Positions 17,037 through 27,663 are shown, counted from the first letter of the stretch. The stretch: 64,000 nucleotides of DNA from an uncultured Prevotellaceae bacterium (GCA_900314755.1 OMWH01000008.1:35292-99291); one strand, 5' to 3'. Made by a program: numbers and translations. The notes: generated by a model not told the origin, from the sequence alone.

Positions 17037-18178
17037 TTATTAGGTCTTACGTATTCTACACCGGTATTGAAAGCGATACGGGTTGGACCGACACCACAAG
17101 TGAACGAGCCTTTCTTGGTGAAGGAGGAATCGTAGAAGTTGACGTAACCGTCCTTGGTGTAGCTGGGGAATGTGCCCCACTCTGAGGTGTCCATCTGGCG
17201 GGAGGCAACAAACAGATAACCTGTTACCGGGTCGATGCCTATTGCAGCAGGGCTGTCTATGTCTTTCAAATCAATGGGTATGGAGATACCAGAATAGATG
17301 TCATAAACCGTATAGCTGGCTCCACCCGTCGCACCATAGGGGTCGTTGAAGGTATATATCTTGGTGTCATAGCAGGTCATGCCCGTTGCATTGGGAATAA
17401 TCTGCTTGACATTCTCACCCGAGATAAGGTACACACCAGCATGCTCTTGCGCATAGGTGGGAGCTGGTCCGTATGCTCCCCAGTCCAGATAATAGATATC
17501 AGAGCCTGCCACGGCAATCTCTTGCGGGTTACGGATATTCTCGTTCTTGATCTCCGTAGTGGCTTTGGTACTGAGGTTAATCACCGAGATAGAGGCATTG
17601 CCATTTCCATAATCGGAGTTTGCAACATAAAGATATCCTCTGTTGACGGCTACCCCCTCAGGATAGGAACCTGCCTTATACTCATCTTTCTTCTGGAAGC
17701 TGACGGTATCAATAGCAGCTACATAGCCTCCATACGTTGAGACATAGATATTATCACCGTCAGCAGTGATACAACGTGGGCTTACACCTTTCTCCTCTCC
17801 TAACATCAACACATCTGTCATGGTGATGCGGTGAATCATGCGCAATGTCTTCGCATTCAGCACGAATACAGAATTCTCACCATCAACCACGACATATACC
17901 TTATCGCCATAACGGAGCACGTCATTGGCTGTCATGCCCAGACTCTGTCCATTCAAGCTGCTGAAGATGTCTTTTGTAGCAGTCTGGGAAGTATAGTCAA
18001 AATACGACAGGCTGCCGGGAATACCATTATTCTGATTACCTGAACCAATCACAAAGACACCATTGGTCATGACCACAGGATAGGGGTCGTTTGATCTGTT
18101 GTCATTGTTTGATACACATGCAGAGAAGAGTGCTACGCTCATCACTGCCAAGCTCCATAATTGTTTTTTCATTTTCAT
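17033..18178 (-). CDS. YncE-type beta-propeller lipoprotein, BtuG-like
   Basis: 381 residues. The lipoprotein signal ends at SVALFSAC, followed by an Asn/Asp-rich stretch resembling the Bacteroidetes surface-export signal. The body has repeated blades (GDKVYVVVDGENSVFVLNAK, GDNIYVSTYGGYVAAIDT, RGYLYVANSDYGNGNASISV), about seven in all. A surface beta-propeller encoded next to a BtuB-type receptor is the arrangement of BtuG, which captures B12 on the cell surface in Bacteroides. The assignment rests on fold and context. The start is 2 nt after the receptor stop. Confidence 0.7.
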   Translation of the reverse strand: MKMKKQLWSLAVMSVALFSACVSNNDNRSNDPYPVVMTNGVFVIGSGNQNNGIPGSLSYFDYTSQTATKDIFSSLNGQSLGMTANDVLRYGDKVYVVVDGENSVFVLNAKTLRMIHRITMTDVLMLGEEKGVSPRCITADGDNIYVSTYGGYVAAIDTVSFQKKDEYKAGSYPEGVAVNRGYLYVANSDYGNGNASISVINLSTKATTEIKNENIRNPQEIAVAGSDIYYLDWGAYGPAPTYAQEHAGVYLISGENVKQIIPNATGMTCYDTKIYTFNDPYGATGGASYTVYDIYSGISIPIDLKDIDSPAAIGIDPVTGYLFVASRQMDTSEWGTFPSYTKDGYVNFYDSSFTKKGSFTCGVGPTRIAFNTGVEYVRPNN

Positions 18179-18180
18179 TC

Positions 18181-20145
18181 TTAAAATTTATAATTGATTG
18201 TCATTTGATAACTTCTTCCTGGCATGGGGTAAAACCGTACCAGTTCATATTGACGGTTGAAAAGATTCTTCAAGTCGAAGCGCCCTTCCAGCTGATGACT
18301 GCCAAAGCAGAACTTCCGCCAAGCAGTGAGTCCGAACTCCAGATAACCGTTGATATCTGTGTCCTCATAATGCTCATTATTCGCCCATCGCATGGACATT
18401 CCTGTGGTATGTACCGCCAGGTTGACCCATGGGTTCTCATAACTCAACGAGCCGCTGAAGGTATGCTCAGGAGTATAGGCAAGCTGGTTGCCATAGGTGG
18501 ACGTACCCTCCATGGTCTTGTCCCTGACACTCTGATAGGAGTAGCTGCTTGTCAGGGATAACAAATGCTCCTCTGTCAGGTGCTGCACGAAACGGATGGT
18601 GGCATCCGCACCCAGCACCTCTACTTTCCCCACATTGACACAACGCCATACGAACATATTATAGGGTACGGCGACAATCTTGTCACGGACCTGGTTATAA
18701 TAGCCGTCCAGTGTCAGTTGCAGGAAATCATTGCCATAGGTGGTACCGATATTCACCTGATGGGTACTCTCCGGTTTCAGGTCAGGACTGCCATAGTGGT
18801 AGTAATAGTTCTCATTGAACGTCGGTGCCCTGAAGATATTCTTATAAGAGACACGCACATACCAGTCAGTATTCTCCAGCAGCTGATAGGATAATGACAC
18901 GGAGGGAGAGAGACGATAGAAATTCCTTGACGGTTCATTCAGATAGAGTGAGAACAGCAGTCTGCCAAGAACCGTCAGACGGTCATTTTTATATTTCGCT
19001 GTTGCAGACTGCAGGACGGTATGCCGACGGGGATGTCCCACTACGGTCCGTTGAGAGCTGCCGTTGAGGTTGTTGAAGGCATAATCAGCAGAATAGTCAA
19101 ACGCCCATCTGCTGTTAGGGGTATATAGCAATGCCAATGCCGTATACGCCTCACGCTGCCAATAGTCAGCATCGTTTACCCCACCCTGATATAAAGGGTC
19201 ACGGTAGGAAGAGGAATACCAGTTGAATTTCCCTAACCATTTCAGGGATAACCGGTCGCCCCAACGAGTCTGATAGTTCAGTTGTCCGAAGAAGTTACGG
19301 TCTCGTAACGTCTCTTTGCAGAGGTTGGTGTAATAATGTACCTGTCCGGGAAGCTGACGGTCGTTATCATAATAATAGACCTTACCGCCCAACTGGTTGA
19401 AAGCATTGATGCTCCACAGGAAGTTCAGTTCACCATGACCGCTGTTCATCCGGCTGTTCGTACGACGGTCATGCTGTTTGACCGTCATATTCTGCAGGGT
19501 ATACGGATAGTCGTTCTCTGCGTATATGTACTCCGCTACCGCACTGAATGCGAAACGGTTGGAGAGATTCTGCTCATAACGGACGAAAGGACTGATATAA
19601 CCGAAAGAGCCGAACTTCACCTGAGTGGTCAGATGAGGCTTCACATCCTCTGTGGGCATTCGCAGGGTCTGGATATTCAGCACGGCAGGAGTGGATGCCT
19701 GACGGGCAGGCAGAAAGATATCGTCATGATCACCGATGACCAGAGAGAGGTGCTCAACATTATCCAAGGAGTAACGGGAGAGGTCTATCTCCCCACTCTG
19801 ACATTCCGAGAGCATCACACCGTCATAGCTCACCCCTGTATGCTTGGCACCAAAGCCATGTACGGAAACCGTCTTCATTCCCCCTGCCCCACCATAGTCA
19901 CGCAAGGTGATACCCGGCATACGGTGCATGGCATCAGCAATATCCGTCACCCCCATCGTCCGCATGTCCTGACGGTCTAACAGACGTAATGGTGACGAGC
20001 TGCTGATGGTATGTTTCCTTAGTGTCTCTGTGACAGCAACCTCCTCTAACTGATGCACACGTCCTGTAATGGTATCTGTCTGTGCCAAGGCATCGACAGC
20101 ACCACTTAACATAACCAGAACTGCGATCAGTGACTTCATATACAT
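18181..20145 (-). CDS. BtuB-like TonB-dependent outer-membrane receptor
   Basis: 654 residues. A signal peptide (LIAVLVMLSGAVDALAQ) is followed by a TonB-box-like LEEVAVTET, a plug domain (MHRMPGITLRDYGGAGG) and a 22-strand barrel ending in an aromatic residue (YQMTINYKF). There is no CarboxypepD regulatory domain, unlike SusC proteins. Size and the BtuG-like and BtuCF-like genes downstream fit a corrinoid receptor. The ATG is 2 nt after the stop of the leuA-like gene, so there is no room for a cobalamin riboswitch. The alternative start at 20139 would shorten it by two residues. Confidence 0.82.
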   Translation of the reverse strand: MYMKSLIAVLVMLSGAVDALAQTDTITGRVHQLEEVAVTETLRKHTISSSSPLRLLDRQDMRTMGVTDIADAMHRMPGITLRDYGGAGGMKTVSVHGFGAKHTGVSYDGVMLSECQSGEIDLSRYSLDNVEHLSLVIGDHDDIFLPARQASTPAVLNIQTLRMPTEDVKPHLTTQVKFGSFGYISPFVRYEQNLSNRFAFSAVAEYIYAENDYPYTLQNMTVKQHDRRTNSRMNSGHGELNFLWSINAFNQLGGKVYYYDNDRQLPGQVHYYTNLCKETLRDRNFFGQLNYQTRWGDRLSLKWLGKFNWYSSSYRDPLYQGGVNDADYWQREAYTALALLYTPNSRWAFDYSADYAFNNLNGSSQRTVVGHPRRHTVLQSATAKYKNDRLTVLGRLLFSLYLNEPSRNFYRLSPSVSLSYQLLENTDWYVRVSYKNIFRAPTFNENYYYHYGSPDLKPESTHQVNIGTTYGNDFLQLTLDGYYNQVRDKIVAVPYNMFVWRCVNVGKVEVLGADATIRFVQHLTEEHLLSLTSSYSYQSVRDKTMEGTSTYGNQLAYTPEHTFSGSLSYENPWVNLAVHTTGMSMRWANNEHYEDTDINGYLEFGLTAWRKFCFGSHQLEGRFDLKNLFNRQYELVRFYPMPGRSYQMTINYKF

Positions 20146-20147
20146 GA

Positions 20148-21719
20148 CTATACTAAGTTACTCTCCACGATATTCAGCATTTTAAAAGTTGCTTTGATGG
20201 CGGCTTCCGTCTGGTCGGCATCCAGTCCACGGGTACGGAGAAGTCCGTTGTTATAGTGCCAGGTGATGACCGTCTGCACCAAGGCATCGGTACGTCCACC
20301 GGGAGGAATAGACACCTGATAGTTGGCAAGGATAGGGAATGTGCGGTTGAGGTATTTCTTGTAGATATACCGCAAAGCCTTGACGAAGGCGTCATACTGA
20401 CCGTCACCTACCGCACTGCCGTCATATTGCTTCCCATTAATCTCCACCTTAATATTTGCTCCAGGCTTCAATCCATAAGCTGTTGAGACAACGTAGCTTA
20501 TGAGTTTTACCTTATCCTCTGGTGCATCATGTTTCAGCACATCACTGACGATATAGGGCAAGTCTTCCTGTGTCACGATCTCCTTCTTGTCACCAAGTTC
20601 TGTGATTCGCTGAGTGACACGGCGGGTTTGCTCTGGAGTGAGTTCCAGTCCCAGTTCCTCTAAGTTCTTGGCAATATTCGCGCGACCACTATTTTTTCCC
20701 AAGGCATACTCACGCTTACGACCGAAGCGCTCAGGCATCAGCTCATTATAATAAAGCTTATCTTTCGAGTCACCATCAGCATGAACACCAGCCACCTGTG
20801 TAAACACATTCTCACCGACGATAGGCTGGTTGGGGGCTACCGCAATACCGCTATATCCCTCCACCATGCGACTGATACCATTGAGCTTGTTCTCCTTGAT
20901 ACCCGTCTTGGCATGGAACTGGTCCTTAAGGATAGCCTGCACACTTGCCATAGGGGCGTTTCCACAGCGCTCACCCAGTCCATTGACTGTCACATGAAGT
21001 CCTTTGGCACCACTCAGGACCGCAGCCAGCGAGTTACTGACGGCAAGGTCGTAGTCATTATGGGCGTGAAAGTCGAAATGCACCTCAGGGTAGCGTTTGA
21101 TCATCTTCCGGAAATACTCGATAACCTGCAAGGGATTCATCACTCCTAACGTATCAGGGAGCATGAATCTTTTAATAGAGGAAGGAGCGTGCGTTAACGC
21201 ATCCATCAACTGATAGACATAGTCAGGAGAGTCCTTCATACCATTGCTCCAGTCCTCCAGATAAAGATTGACAGCGAGATGCTTTTGCACGGCATAGTCC
21301 ACCGTCTCGCGGATATCGGCAATATGCTCCTCCGGAGTCTTATGCAACTGATGGGAGCAGTGCTTGAGAGAGCCTTTTGCCAGTAGGTTGATGGTTTTTC
21401 CACCACAGTCGGCTATCCAGTCAACGGAAGCCTTCCCGTCCACGAAGCCCAAGACCTCTACCCTGTCGAGTTTACCGATCTGCTCCGCATAACGGCAGAT
21501 CATCCTGACAGCCTCCTTCTCACCCTCAGAGACACGAGCCGATGCCACCTCTATGCGGTCGACATTGACCTCACCTAATAGCATACGTGCCATCATCAGT
21601 TTCTCATGAGGCAGAAACGACACCCCGTTGGTCTGTTCACCATCACGGAGTGTCGAGTCCATTATCTCGACGTAAGGAAGAGTACGTTGAGAAGCATTTA
21701 TGCGTTCTGCTGTTCCCAT
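20148..21719 (-). CDS. Second 2-isopropylmalate/citramalate synthase-type enzyme
   Basis: 523 residues. An HMGL-like TIM barrel (EIMDSTLRDGEQTNGVSF) carries the HAHNDYDLAVSNSL metal motif and a C-terminal LeuA dimer/regulatory domain (SIPPGGRTDALVQTVITW). Distinct from the leuA at 23.7-25.2 kb, it may be a citramalate synthase giving 2-oxobutyrate for isoleucine, or a second isopropylmalate synthase. It overlaps leuD by 22 nt and is followed at 2 nt by the BtuB-like gene. In related leu clusters leuB would be expected nearby; it is not in this window. Confidence 0.82.
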   Translation of the reverse strand: MGTAERINASQRTLPYVEIMDSTLRDGEQTNGVSFLPHEKLMMARMLLGEVNVDRIEVASARVSEGEKEAVRMICRYAEQIGKLDRVEVLGFVDGKASVDWIADCGGKTINLLAKGSLKHCSHQLHKTPEEHIADIRETVDYAVQKHLAVNLYLEDWSNGMKDSPDYVYQLMDALTHAPSSIKRFMLPDTLGVMNPLQVIEYFRKMIKRYPEVHFDFHAHNDYDLAVSNSLAAVLSGAKGLHVTVNGLGERCGNAPMASVQAILKDQFHAKTGIKENKLNGISRMVEGYSGIAVAPNQPIVGENVFTQVAGVHADGDSKDKLYYNELMPERFGRKREYALGKNSGRANIAKNLEELGLELTPEQTRRVTQRITELGDKKEIVTQEDLPYIVSDVLKHDAPEDKVKLISYVVSTAYGLKPGANIKVEINGKQYDGSAVGDGQYDAFVKALRYIYKKYLNRTFPILANYQVSIPPGGRTDALVQTVITWHYNNGLLRTRGLDADQTEAAIKATFKMLNIVESNLV

Positions 21720-22294
21720 TGCTCGATTTTCTCCTTATTCTCTATTAGGAAATCGATATCGTCCAATCCATTGATCAGACAGTGTTTCTTATAACTGTTA
21801 ATCTCAAACTTCTCCTGTCTGCCAGTCGCTTTGTTGGTGACCGTCTGGTTAGGAAGGTCTACCTCCACCTCCATCTTCGGATTCTGCTTGATACTCTCGA
21901 AGAGCTCGGCGAGGAACTCCTCTGATACGACGACGGGAAGAACGAAGTTATTCAACTCGTTGTTCTTATGGATATCAGCAAAGAAAGAGCTGATGACCAC
22001 ACGGAAACCATAGCCGGCAATAGCCCATGCGGCATGCTCACGGCTGGAACCGTTACCAAAGTTCTTACCTGCAACGAGAATACAGCCACCATAGGTGGGG
22101 TCGTTCAACACGAAGTCCTTATTGACCGTTCCGTCGGCATGATAACGCCAGTCACGGAAGAGGTTGTCACCGAAGAAGCTCTCCTCACGGGTGGTCGCCT
22201 TCAGGAAACGGGCAGGAATGATCTGGTCAGTGTCTACATTCTCCAATGGGAGAGGTACACAAGTAGATGTTATAACGTTGAATTTCTGTTTCAT
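21698..22294 (-). CDS. leuD: 3-isopropylmalate dehydratase small subunit
   Basis: 198 residues, standard LeuD. Key segments are [13 protein letters not shown] and [15 protein letters not shown], the substrate-recognition motifs of the aconitase swivel domain. With LeuC it isomerises 2- to 3-isopropylmalate. Overlaps leuC by 4 nt. Confidence 0.95.
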   Translation of the reverse strand: MKQKFNVITSTCVPLPLENVDTDQIIPARFLKATTREESFFGDNLFRDWRYHADGTVNKDFVLNDPTYGGCILVAGKNFGNGSSREHAAWAIAGYGFRVVISSFFADIHKNNELNNFVLPVVVSEEFLAELFESIKQNPKMEVEVDLPNQTVTNKATGRQEKFEINSYKKHCLINGLDDIDFLIENKEKIEQWEQQNA

Positions 22295-23685
22295 AATAAT
22301 GTTCTTGGATCAGTGATTACTCCAGTGACAGCTGCTGCGGCAGCTACTAAGGGCGAGCAGAGGATGGTACGACTGCCTGGTCCCTGACGACCCTCGAAGT
22401 TACGGTTAGAGGTAGATACGCAATACTTGCCGGCGGGAACCTTGTCGTCATTCATCGCCAGACAGGCAGAGCAGCCAGGTTGACGAATCTCGAAACCTGC
22501 AGCCTCCAGAATCTTGTCAAGTCCCTCCTCACGAATCTGACGGTCGACAGCCCAGGAACCGGGTACCAGCCATGCGATGACGTTATCAGCTTTCTGACGA
22601 CCTTTTGCGATAGAGGCAAAGGCGCGGAAGTCCTCAATACGTCCGTTGGTGCAGGCACCGAGGAACACATAGTCAATCTTCCTGCCGAGTAATTTCTCAC
22701 CAGCCTTGAAGTCCATATAGTTCAGTGCCTTCTCAAAACCCTGTTCGGGTGATTTTGCCTGAGCAGCATTTGCAGGAATCGGCTCTGTGATGCCGATACC
22801 CATACCTGGATTTGTTCCGTAGGTAATACGGGGCTCGATATCCTTGGCATCAAAGACAAGCTCCTTGTCGAATACGGCATCGTCACCACTCTTCAGTGTT
22901 TTCCAATAAGCAACAGCCTTGTCCCATTCCTCACCCTTGGGAGCAAACTCCTTACCTTTTATATAATTAAAGGTTGTCTCGTCAGGAGCCACGAAACCGC
23001 CACGAGCACCCATTTCTATGGAAAGGTTACAGAGTGTCAGGCGACCTTCCATTGACAGTGCTTTCACCACATCACCACTATACTCCACGAAATAGCCAGT
23101 GGCACCTGAGGTCGTCAACTGACTCATCAGATAAAGGGCGACATCCTTTGCCGTCACTCCTTTGGCAAGTGTGCCATTGATACTGATACGCATTGACTTG
23201 GGTTTTTGTTGGAGGATACACTGTGATGCCATCACCATCTCCACCTCAGAGGTACCGATACCGAAGGCAACAGCACCCATGGCACCATGCGTAGAGGTAT
23301 GGGAGTCACCACAGACGATCGTCATACCTGGCAGGGAGAGTCCTTTCTCGGGACCTACCACATGAATGATACCGTTCGACTGATTCATCATACCATAGTG
23401 AGTCAACCCAAAGTCCTTAGCATTCTGTGCCAAGGTGCTCACCTGCTTGGCTGATACAGGGTCCTCGATAGGTTTGTCCTGATCGTGTGTCGGTGTGTTA
23501 TGGTCGGGCATACAATAGATGTGATCAGGACGGAAGCACTTCAGTCCGCGTGCCCTCATCCCGTCGAAAGCCTGCGGTGATGTCACCTCATGGCAATACA
23601 TACGGTCGATATACAACTGGGTGGGACCATCCTCTATGTTCTGGACAACATGCTTGTCCCATATTTTATCAAATAGTGTATTCAT
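22291..23685 (-). CDS. leuC: 3-isopropylmalate dehydratase large subunit
   Basis: 464 residues, full-length LeuC. 4Fe-4S ligands are visible as [10 protein letters not shown] and CSACLAM, with the aconitase signature [19 protein letters not shown]. It forms the dehydratase with LeuD. Starts 2 nt after the leuA stop. Confidence 0.96.
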   Translation of the reverse strand: MNTLFDKIWDKHVVQNIEDGPTQLYIDRMYCHEVTSPQAFDGMRARGLKCFRPDHIYCMPDHNTPTHDQDKPIEDPVSAKQVSTLAQNAKDFGLTHYGMMNQSNGIIHVVGPEKGLSLPGMTIVCGDSHTSTHGAMGAVAFGIGTSEVEMVMASQCILQQKPKSMRISINGTLAKGVTAKDVALYLMSQLTTSGATGYFVEYSGDVVKALSMEGRLTLCNLSIEMGARGGFVAPDETTFNYIKGKEFAPKGEEWDKAVAYWKTLKSGDDAVFDKELVFDAKDIEPRITYGTNPGMGIGITEPIPANAAQAKSPEQGFEKALNYMDFKAGEKLLGRKIDYVFLGACTNGRIEDFRAFASIAKGRQKADNVIAWLVPGSWAVDRQIREEGLDKILEAAGFEIRQPGCSACLAMNDDKVPAGKYCVSTSNRNFEGRQGPGSRTILCSPLVAAAAAVTGVITDPRTLL

Positions 23686-23687
23686 AA

Positions 23688-25184
23688 TTATCTCTTGAAC
23701 TTATTGATACAGTCAATATATGCCTCGACAGATGCTGTTACGATATCTGTGTTAGCACCGAATCCGTAGTACAGACTTCCGTCGTACTCCACCTGCATGT
23801 GTACCTTACCCACATCGTCGGAGCCTTTGGATATAGCCTGGATAGTAAACTCTTTCAGGGTCATCTGCTTGATGATAATCTTCTTCAGAGCCTTGATGGC
23901 TGCGTCGACAGGACCATTACCGCTGGCGGCAGCCTCAAACTTCTGACCGCTAATGTCAAGACCGATACTTGCCACACTCTTCACACCCTTACCGGTAGTA
24001 ACCTGCAGGAAATCGAGCTTCACAGCATGAGCCTCGGCAGTATCAGCACCAGCAAGCATCAGCACGTCGGCATCGGTCACCTCCTTCTTCTGGTCAGCCA
24101 ACTGCAGGAACTTCTCATATACCTTGTCGAGTTTCTCGTCAGACAGTTCCACTCCATTCACACTCAGACGGTATTTCAGGGCGGCACGACCACTGCGTGC
24201 TGTCAGTACGATGCTGTTATCCTCGATACCCACATCCTTCGGGTCGATGATCTCATAGGTCTGCACATTCTTCAAGACTCCATCCTGATGGATACCAGAT
24301 GAATGGGCGAAGGCATTACGTCCGACAATAGCCTTGTTAGGCTGTACAGGCATATTCATAAGACTCGACACCATACGGCTCGTAGGATAAATCTTGGTAG
24401 TGTTGATATTGGTATCAATGCCCAGATGCTTATGGCATTTGAGTATCATGGCAATCTCCTCCAAGGAAGTGTTACCAGCACGCTCACCGATACCGTTGAT
24501 GGTGACCTCCACCTGACGGGCACCAGCCATCACACCATTGAAAGTGTTGGCAGTAGCCATACCGAGGTCGTTATGACAGTGTGTGGAGATTATCGCTTTG
24601 TCGATACAATCCACATGCTCTTTAAGATATTTGATTTTCTCATAGTACTCCTGAGGAAGACAGTAACCGGTAGTGTCAGGAATATTCACTACAGTGGCAC
24701 CAGCCTTGATAACAGCTTCCACGACACGTGCCAGATATTCATTCTCCGTACGTCCGGCATCCTCGCAGTAGAACTCCACATCCTCCACATATTTCTTGGC
24801 ATACTTCGTAGCCCTTACAGCACGCTCAATAATCTCCTCACGGGTGGAGTTGAACTTATACTTAATATGTGAGTCTGAGGTTCCGATACCTGTGTGGATA
24901 CGCTTGTGCTTGGCATATACCAATGCCTCATACGCCACATCGATATCCTTCTCGACGGCACGTGTCAGTGCACAAATCGTTGGCCATGTCACAGCCTTCG
25001 ATATCTCTATCACAGAATTAAAGTCACCTGGACTACTGATTGGGAAACCTGACTCAATCACGTCAACACCCAACTGTTCGAGTGCCTTAGCTACCTGAAT
25101 CTTTTCCACAGTGTTCAACTGACATCCGGGGACTTGTTCACCGTCACGGAGTGTCGTGTCGAAAATAAACAATCTGTCACTCAT
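23688..25184 (-). CDS. leuA: 2-isopropylmalate synthase
   Basis: 498 residues. Catalytic barrel with [16 protein letters not shown] and [16 protein letters not shown] (metal ligands). The C-terminal regulatory domain contains [15 protein letters not shown]. It condenses acetyl-CoA with 2-oxoisovalerate, the first leucine-specific step. First gene of a minus-strand operon that continues without clear internal promoters through leuC, leuD, the second synthase and probably the btu-type genes. The leader is about 45 nt and shows no leucine-rich attenuator peptide. Confidence 0.94.
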   Translation of the reverse strand: MSDRLFIFDTTLRDGEQVPGCQLNTVEKIQVAKALEQLGVDVIESGFPISSPGDFNSVIEISKAVTWPTICALTRAVEKDIDVAYEALVYAKHKRIHTGIGTSDSHIKYKFNSTREEIIERAVRATKYAKKYVEDVEFYCEDAGRTENEYLARVVEAVIKAGATVVNIPDTTGYCLPQEYYEKIKYLKEHVDCIDKAIISTHCHNDLGMATANTFNGVMAGARQVEVTINGIGERAGNTSLEEIAMILKCHKHLGIDTNINTTKIYPTSRMVSSLMNMPVQPNKAIVGRNAFAHSSGIHQDGVLKNVQTYEIIDPKDVGIEDNSIVLTARSGRAALKYRLSVNGVELSDEKLDKVYEKFLQLADQKKEVTDADVLMLAGADTAEAHAVKLDFLQVTTGKGVKSVASIGLDISGQKFEAAASGNGPVDAAIKALKKIIIKQMTLKEFTIQAISKGSDDVGKVHMQVEYDGSLYYGFGANTDIVTASVEAYIDCINKFKR

Positions 25185-25232
25185 ATGCTTTCTTCTACTA
25201 ATATATTATTCCTTTTCCTATTAAATTGGTTG

Positions 25233-25311
25233 CAAAATTACACTATTTTCGTCCAACTACCAAATAAATCGTCACTTTATTTGGAGAAAATGAAATAATT
25301 TCATACTTTTG
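25233..25311. promoter_or_regulatory. Divergent promoter pair, leu operon / histidine kinase
   Basis: On minus: TTTG-N20-TAATTTTG (-7 at 25233-25240) for leuA. On plus: TTTG-N20-TACTTTTG (-7 at 25304-25311) for the kinase. The two -33 boxes are the arms of a perfect 9-bp inverted repeat, CCAAATAAA (25260-25268) and TTTATTTGG (25276-25284), with a 7-nt spacer. Confidence 0.8.
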
Positions 25312-25348
25312 CACATAATTTTGAAAACAAAAAATATTGACATATACT

Positions 25349-26839
25349 ATGAACAAGAAAGTTTCTATTTTAGTACTAAGTCTCTCCTTGTGCTGCGCAT
25401 CCATCAGTGCACAGGAAGTTCAGAAGAGTGAATTACAGAAAAACGCAGAGGCAGCACAGACAATTCCTGCCGCCCGCTATAACTATATTCGTGCTTATGA
25501 GGACTATGCCGGCAAAGGACAGATGCAGCTGGCAGTGGAATGTGGTACTAAGGCAGCATCTCTCTATTCTAAAGACGGTCTTCACAAGGAGGCTTTCGAA
25601 CTGCTTCGCGGTATTGACCAGACTATCAACAGCAAGGTACAAGGAGTCAGTGCTGCAGGATTCCACTACTATGTGACGAAAGAACGCTTGCAGATGTATA
25701 TGAAATTCCGCAAGCCTGACAGCGCCAAAGAGCAACTGAAGGTGATGGAGACGCTTGCCAACACATCAAACGATGAGAAAGTGAAGGATGACTTGCTCTA
25801 TAGTAAGGCTATCTATTACTATACCTTCGGTCTGAACGCCCAGGGGGACGCTGTCTTCAAGGAGATGGCAAACAAACTGACTGCCTCGAAAGAATATGAC
25901 AAGGTGGATGAGGTTTACAAGCAGTTGATAGCAAACGGTCGTAAGAGTAATAATGCCAGCATGGTGGCACAGTCGTACAGCAACTATTTAGCCTGGAAGG
26001 ACTCCACCAATGCCTTGAAACATGCCGACGAGATTGCAGGTCTGAAGAAACAGATTGCTGACAACGAGGCATCTATCGAGGAGAAAGACAGTTCTCTGAC
26101 AACACGTTGGGTGATTATCGTCGGTCTGTTGATTCTTGCTGGTGCTTTAGCTGCTGCGTTGGTGGTTGGAGCCATCATCCTGTTACGTTTTATCCTCCAG
26201 ACTCGTAAGCAGAAGAAAATCATCAACTTAGAGAAAGACAATAATGCCTTGAAAGCGAAATTTATCAGTAACATTTCTGCCCAGTTGGATCCTACACTGA
26301 AAAAACTCGACAATACAAAACCGGAGGTGAAAGCTCTTCTGGATTTCTCAGAGCATATCCAGACTCTCTCCCAGTTGGAGAACTCTTCTGACGAGATAGA
26401 GAAAGAGGAGGTACAGATTCCTGTGTTCTGCGAAGGACTCATGGATCAGATCCGTGACAAAGTGAAGCGTGAGGTGACCTTGAAGGTCAATGCTCCTAAG
26501 ATGACGATGGATATGAATAAGGAGTATGTCTCCCATATCCTTCTTCACCTGCTGACCAATGCCGCAGAGTATACTCCTGAGGGTGGCACCATCTGGCTGG
26601 AATACAAGAAGCGTAGTGCCCATACCCACCAGTTCCTCGTATCAGATACAGGTTGTGGTATCCCAGAGGAGAAGCGTGAGGATGTCTTCAAACCGTTCCT
26701 TGAGATCCGTGACCTCACTAAAGGAGACGGACTCGGACTGCCTATCTGCAAGCAGATGGCATTGAAGATGAATGGTGACCTCGATATTGACCCCGAGTTT
26801 ACCAAAGGTACTCGTTTCGTACTGGAGTTACACGTATGA
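25349..26839 (+). CDS. Membrane histidine kinase-like protein lacking the phosphoacceptor His
   Basis: 496 residues from the ATG at 25349. Signal peptide (VSILVLSLSLCCASISAQ), a helical TPR-like sensor region to about residue 240, one transmembrane segment (WVIIVGLLILAGALAAALVV), a coiled linker, and a HATPase domain. ATP-binding boxes are intact: N box LLHLLTNAAEYTPEGG, G1 DTGCGIPEE, G2 GDGLGLPICKQ. The H box reads FISNISAQLDPTL where FISNISHELRTPL is usual, so the phosphorylated His is absent. It may sense without signalling by phosphotransfer, or regulate another kinase. Overlaps the ferredoxin gene by 4 nt. Confidence 0.83.
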   Translation: MNKKVSILVLSLSLCCASISAQEVQKSELQKNAEAAQTIPAARYNYIRAYEDYAGKGQMQLAVECGTKAASLYSKDGLHKEAFELLRGIDQTINSKVQGVSAAGFHYYVTKERLQMYMKFRKPDSAKEQLKVMETLANTSNDEKVKDDLLYSKAIYYYTFGLNAQGDAVFKEMANKLTASKEYDKVDEVYKQLIANGRKSNNASMVAQSYSNYLAWKDSTNALKHADEIAGLKKQIADNEASIEEKDSSLTTRWVIIVGLLILAGALAAALVVGAIILLRFILQTRKQKKIINLEKDNNALKAKFISNISAQLDPTLKKLDNTKPEVKALLDFSEHIQTLSQLENSSDEIEKEEVQIPVFCEGLMDQIRDKVKREVTLKVNAPKMTMDMNKEYVSHILLHLLTNAAEYTPEGGTIWLEYKKRSAHTHQFLVSDTGCGIPEEKREDVFKPFLEIRDLTKGDGLGLPICKQMALKMNGDLDIDPEFTKGTRFVLELHV

Positions 26840-27618
26840 TATTTTATTTCTCAGGAACAGGTAACACGAAGTGGGCGGCAGAGCAACTGGCTCTTGCCAC
26901 CCATGATGTTTTACGGTATATCCCTGACGAGTTGAAAAACGGGACATTGGAATATACCTTACAGGAGGATGAACGCTTGGGGTTTTGTTTCCCTACCCAT
27001 GGATGGCAACCACCGAAAATTGTCCGCCAATTCATCCGAAAGGCTCAATTCCACACCCCGTCAAGCCCCGATGCCCAACATCCCACTTACGTCTACGCCT
27101 TGACTACCTGTGGTGATAACATGGGACATGCCATGCGCATCCTCAACAAGGAACTGAACCATCACGGGCTCCATACCGATGCTGCTTTTGCCGTGGTAAT
27201 GCCTGAGTCGAATGTCTGCTTCTCATTCCTGCACCTGGATAGTCCTGAACGGGAACATCAGAAAGTGGAGGCGGCAAAAGCATACATGCCACATATCTGC
27301 GAGGTGGTGGTCCATCGCAAGCGGAATGTCGAGGAACTGGTCAAGGGGGCTATTCCCTATACCTACACTTATGTCATCGGAGGTTATTATAACAAACACC
27401 TCATTACCGACCGGCATTTCTGGGTGGATGAGGAGGCATGCATCCAGTGTGGCTTATGCGCCAAGCTCTGTCCTGTCGATGATATCGAGGGGATTCCGCC
27501 CCATTGGAAACATGATGGTTCCTGTACCAATTGTCTTGCCTGCTATCATCACTGTCCCCGCCACGCTATCCATTGGGGGAATATGAAACGTGGACAGTAT
27601 ACTTTCAAGATGAAATGA
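26836..27618 (+). CDS. EFR1-type flavodoxin/4Fe-4S ferredoxin
   Basis: 260 residues. An N-terminal flavodoxin-like segment (YFSGTGNTKWAAEQL) precedes a C-terminal bacterial ferredoxin domain with CIQCGLCAKLCP and CTNCLACYHHCP, which bind two 4Fe-4S clusters. Such proteins are predicted electron carriers of unknown partner. Translationally coupled (ATGA) to the atypical kinase, so the pair is probably functionally linked, for example in redox sensing. Confidence 0.85.
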   Translation: MIFYFSGTGNTKWAAEQLALATHDVLRYIPDELKNGTLEYTLQEDERLGFCFPTHGWQPPKIVRQFIRKAQFHTPSSPDAQHPTYVYALTTCGDNMGHAMRILNKELNHHGLHTDAAFAVVMPESNVCFSFLHLDSPEREHQKVEAAKAYMPHICEVVVHRKRNVEELVKGAIPYTYTYVIGGYYNKHLITDRHFWVDEEACIQCGLCAKLCPVDDIEGIPPHWKHDGSCTNCLACYHHCPRHAIHWGNMKRGQYTFKMK

Positions 27619-27663
27619 CGGGACTTCATCAAAAAAGTCATTTAAAAAGTTGATTTTAATCAT

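Noticed and set aside
25185-25232. Leucine attenuator peptide upstream of leuA
   Set aside because: The leader is about 45 nt and holds no Leu-rich short frame or terminator hairpin.
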